Shown here: in pieces, positions 58,501 to 64,000 of the stretch
Position numbering within the stretch: the first letter of the stretch is position 1
Layout of the letters: each line of letters starts with the position of its first letter
Assembly: GCA_028753945.1 (NCBI GenBank)
Contig: JAPNXP010000008.1
Location: 2,108,001 to 2,172,000, forward strand
Direction of reading: 5' to 3'
Origin: Hexactinellida sp. DTS-2022
Taxonomy: Eukaryota; Porifera; Hexactinellida
Length of the DNA stretch: 64,000 nt
Position numbers and translations under genes: made by a program
The notes under the pieces: generated by a model
What the model was told of the DNA's origin: nothing
What the model saw: the letters and a program-made list of their open reading frames with translations, nothing else
Databases searched by the model: none

Positions 58501-58940
58501 TTTACTGACTGTGCCCTTGAAATTGGGTTACCACCTACCGCCATCTCTTGTATTTCCGCTCTAGCCTTGCCTAGCGTTATGGTCCCGTCCTCCCAATCAA
58601 ATATTACTCGTCCGAAATGTCTGAGGAACTGTCGCTCTAGTAATAATGTCTGTTCATTTCCATCCAACACGTACACGTGAGTCCACTGGGTTACTGTATC
58701 TACTTCAATGGGGATTTCGATGCTCCCCACCACTTCGACTGGTGTTCCGCAAACTCCGTAAACATGGCTGGTCTCGGATTTTACGTACCGACTGAGCCCT
58801 AGCTCATTCAATGTTTGCATGTCAACCACATTGACCTTGGCCCCTGTATCTAACAAGGCGCGCGTTTCCCGTCCTTGAATCTTAACTGTGATAGATGCAG
58901 CCTTCTCATCTTCCAGGGCGCCTCGCTCGAGTCTTGACGT
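55508..58940 (-). pseudogene. Gypsy pol (protease, RT, RNase H, integrase), frame-broken
   Basis: Protease: LLDTGAKVNVVD near 58860 (DTGA active site). RT: FANDYRQLNSVTKKDAYGIP, then VIDISAAYW and SYIDDCIIYS, where YIDD replaces the commoner Y[LV]DD; the DISAAYW D is present. A frame change at about 57545 falls in a run of seven A. RNase H: FVIEADASSRAVAAVL to ITDHCPLKWL. Another frame change lies near 56750. The integrase HHCC finger is CQNCLVCQQAK. The DDE domain has AMDIATLLW and LLTDQAHN. The glutamate segment (VERAIGQGKQ) is out of frame between two indels at about 56325 and 56230. The C-terminal part is basic, with FNGPYKVIDIRDTG and a chromatin-targeting-like tail RYPLRMRKQKEYQDYIL. 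Not functional as read. Confidence 0.92.
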
Positions 58941-59818
58941 AACCTCTACCGCTTCCTCTCTTATCTTGGTAACTATCTCGCCTTACAAATCTGCAGGTCG
59001 CTACGTCGTGTCCTCGTTTATGACAACCACTGCATACCCGGTCAGGACAGGCCTTGTAGCCTTGCCCTTGTTTTCCACATGTGTAACACGTAAAACCTTG
59101 ACTGGTGCGTCTTGTGTCTGACCACGTTCGTCCTCTCCTGCTGCCTGTCACGAATGTGCGTACCTTGCAAACAGCTGGCTCCAACGCTTCCTGATTGGAA
59201 CCGCTCGAATAACTGTCGGCCGGACTCTCTTGAGCGTCGATCTTGCAGTGGTTCGCCAATTTGTCTTCGACCTCGCGGGCGCCATAATCCAGCGAGATTT
59301 CTGCTTGACGCAAGTTCTGCTGTACCAAACTAATAAATTCCCTCATTTAATTGTCTGTGACTTCCTCGCGCTCTTGAACCCATTTCTTGAGGCTAGACCG
59401 TGCCTTATTCGGAAGCTGGGTAATAATCACAACGCACACCTGTCTGTTCCGAAAGCTAGCCCTCCTCGCCTCTTTCCAGAGCCTCGTAGCGTAAACCTCA
59501 ACTCTCACTCCACTGGCCCAAGTCATTTTAAGAAACCGCGTAGTCGCTTCAAACTCTTCAATAGGAGGGTCCAACGTATTGCCCAGTACTTTGAATGCTG
59601 CCTCGAGCGACTCCTCCTTAATGGCAATTAGCGCTACCTCTCTCTCGTATTCGTCTCTACATATGTAGGAGCCTAGGAGGGTAGTATTAGTATCGCCGCC
59701 CGTTCGCCTGCGTGAGCCGCGAGTGCGCTCGTAGCTGCGATGAACAAAGGTTGCCAGTCCTCTATCCTTTCATGCGCCTTGAGTGTGGGGATTGAGATGT
59801 TCATCGGAGCAGCGGCCA
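58906..59818 (-). pseudogene. Gypsy gag with two zinc knuckles, frame-broken
   Basis: An ATG at 59818 begins MAAAPMNISIPTLKAHERIE. The frame ends at TAG near 59684 after ILILPS, and the next part (LLGSYICRDEYEREVALIAI) is in another frame. A further change lies near 59345, where VTDN ends and REFISLVQQNLRQAEISL continues. CYTCGKQGQGYKAC is a knuckle with the histidine replaced. CSGCHKRGHDVATC is a canonical C-x2-C-x4-H-x4-C knuckle. An arginine-rich tail follows. Gag coats the genomic RNA and forms the particle. Confidence 0.85.
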
Positions 59819-59846
59819 TTTGGGTAAGCGTGAATATTTGTATTTA

Positions 59847-59998
59847 TGTAACAACAACAAGTAGAGTATGGTATAATGAAGCTACTATAAAGAAATACAA
59901 ATAAGTCAGCTATACCTAACTATGGATCTAAGCCTATGTGTTATACTGAGCTAAGGTTTCTACACTAATGGTACACTAATAAATACTAAGTCGTTACA
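59847..59998 (-). repeat. 5' LTR of the Gypsy element
   Basis: 152 bp, TG..CA bounded; see the 3' LTR entry for differences. Confidence 0.93.
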
Positions 59999-60364
59999 CA
60001 TGTCCATATTTGGAAGAATTTTTCCATAGCAACGCTGGAATGTCTTAGGAATGTGTAAAAATTCCATTATCAAATTGTGTTCGATCTTAATCAAGTGACC
60101 CCTCATTCCACTCCATTCAGCTACCTGAGTAAAATTATACACATACCGACAATCTAAAACGTGATTTTATAAAATTATTCGAGATTTTCGAGATTAACTG
60201 TAAGGCAGTATAAATAAATAACTTGTTTATCATCCCCGCCCGCCCCAATTTTTACTATCCGTCCGGATCTATTTTAATATTATCTTATGAACATAATCGT
60301 ACAAAATATAAGCAATAAACTTGTGTAAAGTACCTAATATGCATAGATTTTTAATAAGTCCTAT

Positions 60365-60539
60365 CATGGCCTACTATAATACGGCTATATATGCTGCCGA
60401 ATCATAGTAGGAAATAAGAGTCCATTGATAAATAGGTTATTTATATTTGTCTCCATAACTATAAATAACGATTTATCAATGGACTCTTATTTCCTACTAT
60501 GATTCGGCAGCATGTATAGCCGTATTATAGTAGGCCATG
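60365..60539. mobile_element. Palindromic P-like MITE
   Basis: Ends CATGGCCTACTATAATACGG and complement; arms of about 70 bp nearly perfect around a 35-bp loop. Flanks GTCCTAT / GTCCTAA. The terminal CATRGCCTACT matches the P1-P3 ends, and the 7-bp flanking repeat has the same register, so it is probably a P-element-derived MITE. Confidence 0.8.
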
Positions 60540-61264
60540 GTCCTAAATTTTAGAGCATTACTTTAATTAAATATTTAGAATTATTTTTGGCATAGGATGA
60601 TGTTATTTGCATATTAATGGGAATTTAAAATAAAAATAAAACCCGTCCGCTGTCCCAAATTTCTCGAAAAATATGGATGAGATACAAGTAATTTATTTTA
60701 TGTGGCAAAAATCTCGAATAATTTTATAAAATCACGTTTTAGTGTCGGTATGTGTATAATTTACTCAGGTAGCTGAATGGAGTCGAATGAGGGGTCACTT
60801 GATTAAGTGGGAACACAATTTGATAATGGAATTTTTACACATTCCTAAGACATTCCAGCGTTGCTATGGAAAAATTCTTCCAAATATGGACATGTGATAT
60901 ATCAAATTGCTGGAAATTTAACGCAGAGTACCAATATGGTGATAATAAATTGATTGGAGCTGATTTGAGAAAGTTATCTCCAGAAATGTCGGCGATTTAC
61001 TATGGAAAATCAGAAACTGCAACCCGTGTAAAAAAGTTCCTCACGGTTTGGGCTTGTAACTTTTTTTCTATGTTTATTTGGGTCCAAAAAAGACTCTAGT
61101 GTAGAAATTGTTTGGTAACAATTTTTTTCAAGGTTTTGAGTTAAAATTCCCTAACTATAATCTTACTACACAATTAAGCGAAATATTACAACAGTTAGGT
61201 GGTAGACATAATCCCTTCGTATGCATGTATTTTTATTCACACTTATAACAATCCTGGAAATTAG

Positions 61265-61600
61265 TCAAACATATTCCAAGGTGATCTTATTCCAGTCTTG
61301 TAAACTAGTCGATCTTATTCCAGTCAATATTATTACAGTCTTGGAAACTAGTCGAACTTATTCCAGTCTTGGAAACTAGACGAACTTATTCCAGTCGATC
61401 TTATTCCAGTCTTGTGAACTAGTCGAACTTATTCCAGTCGATCTTATTCCAGTCTTGGAAACTAGACGAACTTATTCCAGTCGATCTTATTCCAGTCTTG
61501 TGAACTAGTCGAACTTATTCCAGTCGATCCTATTCCAGTCTTGTAAATTAGTCATACCTATTCCAGTCGATCTTATTCCAGTCGATCATATTCTGGTTTC
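61265..61600. repeat. Right terminal tandem array of the MULE
   Basis: About seven units built on CGAACTTATTCCAGTCGATC and CTTATTCCAGTCTTG; the inverted counterpart of 52195-52490. Unit number and order differ from the left array. Confidence 0.9.
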
Positions 61601-61601
61601 C

Positions 61602-63342
61602 CTATTAGACTGTTGCCGGTATTTATCAAGACAGGCTCTTGCGTTTCGCGGTAGTGATGATGATATCAATGGAAACTTCAGACAAATAGTCAACTTCCTC
61701 CTCTTTGGATTCTATTCATAAAAAATTGGATTGCTACTCCCCGTACCCGTCCATACCATGTTACCTACTTAAGTGCCAAATCACAGAATGAGTTTATTAG
61801 TATCTTAGGTAGTGAAATTCGACAAATTTTAATATAACAAGTACGTTCGTCTGGCGTCTACGCAGTATTGGCCGATACAACGCCAGATGTTGGTCACGTG
61901 GATCAAATTTCTCTAATAATTCGTTACGTTGATAAGCAGTTTCAAATTGAAGAGCGACTTCTTATGATATCAGAGATTTATGACAAAACTGGAGATGGTT
62001 TTGCTCAAAAAGTGATTAAGATGTTGGAAGAGTTACAGCTTCCTCTCACAAGCGACGATTCCAGTGCTATGACACAACTGCTTGTATGTCTGGCGCATAC
62101 AACGGAGCACAGGCTAAGTTAAGTGAGCGGCTTGGGCGGACAATTCCCTACATAACGTGTCTAGGCCATAAAACAAATCTCTGCGTTGAGCATTCGTGCA
62201 AAGTTTCCTTCATGATAGACGAGTTCTTTTCTACATTACAAGATTTATTAAACTTTTTTACGAATAGCACAAGTCGATTTGGACATTTGAAGAAAAATAT
62301 TGAATCTTTGCAAGAAGGGTTAATAATGAAAAATCTTTCTAAAACACGTTGGATTGGTAGAGCAGAGTCTATTAGAGCAGTGTGGACCAGCTATGAAATC
62401 GTAATTGACACCCTCAATGACATAAATAATTTTGAGTGCGGTGATCGTGATGCTCGAAGGACTGCCGTGAATCTGTTAGATAGGATCAAGTCGTTTGAGT
62501 TTTATTTAAGCCTATTATTCATGAAGAGCATCATGTATAAAACAAAGATTGTAGTTCTTGAGGTCCAAGAAATTGATCAAGATATCCTTGCAAGCCTAGA
62601 TGTGATGCGCCAGACAAGAGATGCTATGCTTCGTATACGTGATGATAATGTTGGCCAAGATGGTATTATCTCAGCAGCTGCAGACAAATGCAAGTCAGTT
62701 GTAATTGACGTTGAATACGAGTTTTTGAAAAAGCATCGTAGTCGAAAAAGACCCAAACGCTTTGACGAGAGAGAACAAGGAGAATTAATGTGCACCAGCA
62801 CCGCAATTTATCCAACACTACAGACAGGAGATGCTTAAAGTAGTTGACCGTCTAGCTTCAGATATCGAAGAAATTAAAGAATATCTGTCAAACATTGTCC
62901 TTTCCGTGACCATATTGCTCCCGAAAAATATTGCGAAGTGCACGATGCAACAGGTAGAAAAGTTGTGCGCAACATTCCCAGATTACTTTAAAAATCCAGA
63001 TGAATTGTTGGCAGACATCGAAATTATGGGAAATGACATTGAGAAGAGTGATGCAAAGAATTTACGGGAAGCAGCAAAGTGTTTCTTCGGGTATAAACCT
63101 TTTTACCCTAGCCTCGCTAAAGCTTATCAATTAGCGCTTACGATTCCAGTATCAGTCGCAAGTAATGACGTTCCTTCAGCAAATTAAGGCTGGTAAAACT
63201 ATCTTAGATCAACGATGAAAGAAAATAGTCTTGACGACCTAATGATTTTATCCACAGCAAATGACATTTTGGACAACCTTGACTTAGATAAACTGGCAGA
63301 CTCATGGTCCATTTTCAAGACAAGGAAATCAAAATTTAGAAG
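61602..63342 (+). pseudogene. hAT transposase, catalytic and C-terminal part
   Basis: Continues the hAT gene: LSRQALAFRGSDDDINGNFR (about 61645) is the DUF4371 start. Then ADTTPDVGHVDQISLIIRYV, the first catalytic D region, at 61868. MSGAYNGAQAKLSERLGRTI (62086) is the CxxH-preceding block, then CLGHKTNLCVEHS. LSKTRWIGRAESIRAVW is the RW segment of hATs. Then AKCFFGYKPFYPSLAKAYQL and, after a one-base frame change at 63195, MKENSLDDLMILSTANDILD, the C-terminal dimerisation segment with LDLDKLADSW. Family relatives are ZMYM1-like proteins. Broken by at least four frame changes, but long stretches remain open, so decay is modest. Confidence 0.87.
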
Positions 63343-63621
63343 ATAGATTCATTTTAGATCATATTAGTCTTAATAATTCTATTTTGTGTAAATAAGTAGA
63401 TTTACACATTTATATTATTTACACATCTATAGTTATAATTTATTAGTGTCGTCGATGCAGTCAACGTTAGTAACGCTAGAAGTTGCAGCACTGCAGGGTC
63501 AGGGAAATTGTGAAATATTTTTCTATCTACCTCCACGAATAGGAAGAATGCATGTTGGTCGGTAAACCAAGAATTTACACCCCCCCACTCAAAATGGTCA
63601 CGGCACGCCCCTGCCCTTATT

Positions 63622-64000
63622 GATGTACTTTTCTTAAACGAGAGTGCCAGGATAAGGGTGATTCGAGTGTACTATTGCCTCGATCATTCACTCGATTCCT
63701 CTGATGCTCCAAATGCATCACTCAAAATAGACCTTGATTTAGCAAGGAGGCATAAAACACACTTCAATAACTCTCTTTACCCCATCTGACACACGACGTC
63801 ACAGGTCAACCGAGGATTTCAACCTCTAAATCTCACAAAGTTTTTTTAGTGACGGATCTAAGGCGTCAGGTGAATGATGCGTTTGGATTGGGACAATAGT
63901 GATTAGCCTTATTTATTTTCGTGCATGATGAAATTCCCTGGGCTCTACTTTTTTCGATTGTCAGAACATCGTTTTTATCCGTGATGTCTATTTTTATGGG
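63622..64000. other. Sequence beyond the hAT nest
   Basis: Nothing coding recognised. The sequence around the hAT target site (GATAAGGGCACC left, CCAGGATAAGGGTG right) looks like part of another inverted-repeat element that was itself the target. Confidence 0.4.

Larger units (their letters stand above)
55331..59998 (-). mobile_element. Gypsy-type LTR retrotransposon (Metaviridae-like), 4.67 kb
   Basis: Direct repeats TGTAAC..GTTACA at 55331-55468 and 59847-59998, with CATG as target duplication (55327-55330, 59999-60002). Order gag, protease, reverse transcriptase, RNase H and integrase on the minus strand, with integrase after RT as in Gypsy. A polypurine tract (AGAGGGAAGTGA in sense) lies next to the 3' LTR. 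No canonical TGG primer-binding site follows the 5' LTR; the sequence there is TAAATACAAATATTC. No env frame. Confidence 0.95.
55050..61156. mobile_element. Foldback element E, split by a Gypsy retrotransposon
   Basis: Ends AGTTAGGGAATTTTAG and complement; ATAAT on both sides (55045-55049, 61157-61161). The left arm is 55050-55330 plus 59999-60230, and the right arm about 60645-61156: about 510 bp each, with about 90 per cent identity by eye. Shared blocks include TACACATTCCTAAGACATTC-type sequence and ACCGACA. The loop of about 400 bp contains the palindromic MITE at 60365. Non-coding. Confidence 0.85.
52177..61601 (-). mobile_element. Mutator-like element (MULE) nested in the hAT
   Basis: Perfect 9-bp TSD CTATTAGAC (52168-52176, 61602-61610), diagnostic of Mutator. 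Left end GAGTTGACTGAATATGTTCG; right-end complement GGAAACCAGAATATGATCGA. Both continue GACTGGAATAAGATCGACTG and then into tandem arrays. It codes for a FLYWCH-MULE-RING protein on the minus strand. Without its own insertions (Tigger 548 bp, foldback plus Gypsy 6.1 kb) it is about 2.8 kb. Confidence 0.94.
50712..63613 (+). mobile_element. hAT transposon (TTF-finger type), outermost shell of a five-level nest
   Basis: Ends CAGGGGCGTACCGTG and CACGGCACGCCCCTG. Perfect 8-bp TSD CCCTTATT (50704-50711, 63614-63621). Once the MULE (52177-61601) and one copy of its TSD are removed, about 3.5 kb remain, with a plus-strand transposase split over 50847-52176 and 61602-63342. Confidence 0.95.

Noticed and set aside
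59847..60142. Minus-strand 60-residue frame near the 5' LTR as an env or accessory gene
   Set aside because: It runs across the LTR boundary into foldback arm sequence that is duplicated at 60750-60900.
61265..61600. CRISPR-like array
   Set aside because: Units are contiguous variants without unique spacers, have an inverted partner at 52195 and are bounded by a MULE TSD in eukaryotic DNA.

Overview
This is AT-rich eukaryotic DNA from an animal. The only host gene I can support is the 3' part of a USP5/USP13-type ubiquitin-specific protease (isopeptidase T family) on the + strand. Three coding exons are visible (3054-3222, 19050-19709, 45727-46593). They are separated by introns of about 15.8 kb and 26.0 kb and join in a consistent reading phase. 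Together they carry the inter-domain linker, the Cys box, two UBA domains and the C-terminal His box. The N-terminal exons (zf-UBP domains) lie upstream of the window. The protein is diverged from the vertebrate family. With abundant THAP-type P elements, pogo/Tigger-like, hAT, Mutator-like and Helitron-like DNA, this suggests a fast-evolving invertebrate. A tunicate is plausible, but the sequence alone does not show it.

Almost everything else is transposable-element sequence, much of it nested, and many insertions can be delimited exactly by target-site duplications (TSDs). Upstream part and intron 1 (1-19049): a truncated P element at the left edge; pogo/Tigger-like MITEs; a four-level nest at 5667-7448; then P element P2 (10699-17034), interrupted by a hAT MITE and by a second, oppositely oriented P element, P3 (12833-15966). 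Large intron (19710-45726): a Charlie-like hAT inside a TA-flanked element (21845-24296); a long-armed foldback inside a Tc1-like element (24515-26280); a 4.6 kb element with an integrase-like, intron-containing pseudogene (26611-31184); a Helitron-like copy; a TA-flanked MITE holding two identical Mutator-like MITEs in inverted orientation (34070-35896); and a fourth P relic (about 37700-42610) interrupted by two further elements.

Downstream of the gene (46594-64000): a Tc1-like element holding a Tigger-like MITE and a Helitron-like MITE (47236-48828). Next is a 12.9 kb nest. A hAT transposon (50712-63613, TSD CCCTTATT) contains a Mutator-like element (52177-61601, TSD CTATTAGAC). That element encodes a FLYWCH-MULE-RING transposase and has terminal tandem arrays. 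It is itself interrupted by a Tigger MITE and by a foldback element, which in turn contains a young Gypsy LTR retrotransposon and a P-like palindromic MITE.

All transposase and polyprotein reading frames seen here are broken by stops, indels or insertions. The window therefore records successive insertions rather than a working accessory system. The best candidates for something undescribed are the FLYWCH-MULE-RING element with tandem-array ends, the paired identical MULE MITEs in the two terminal repeats of one host MITE, and the apparently 7-bp-TSD P-like family with its own palindromic MITE. All alignments were made by eye; no database search was possible.
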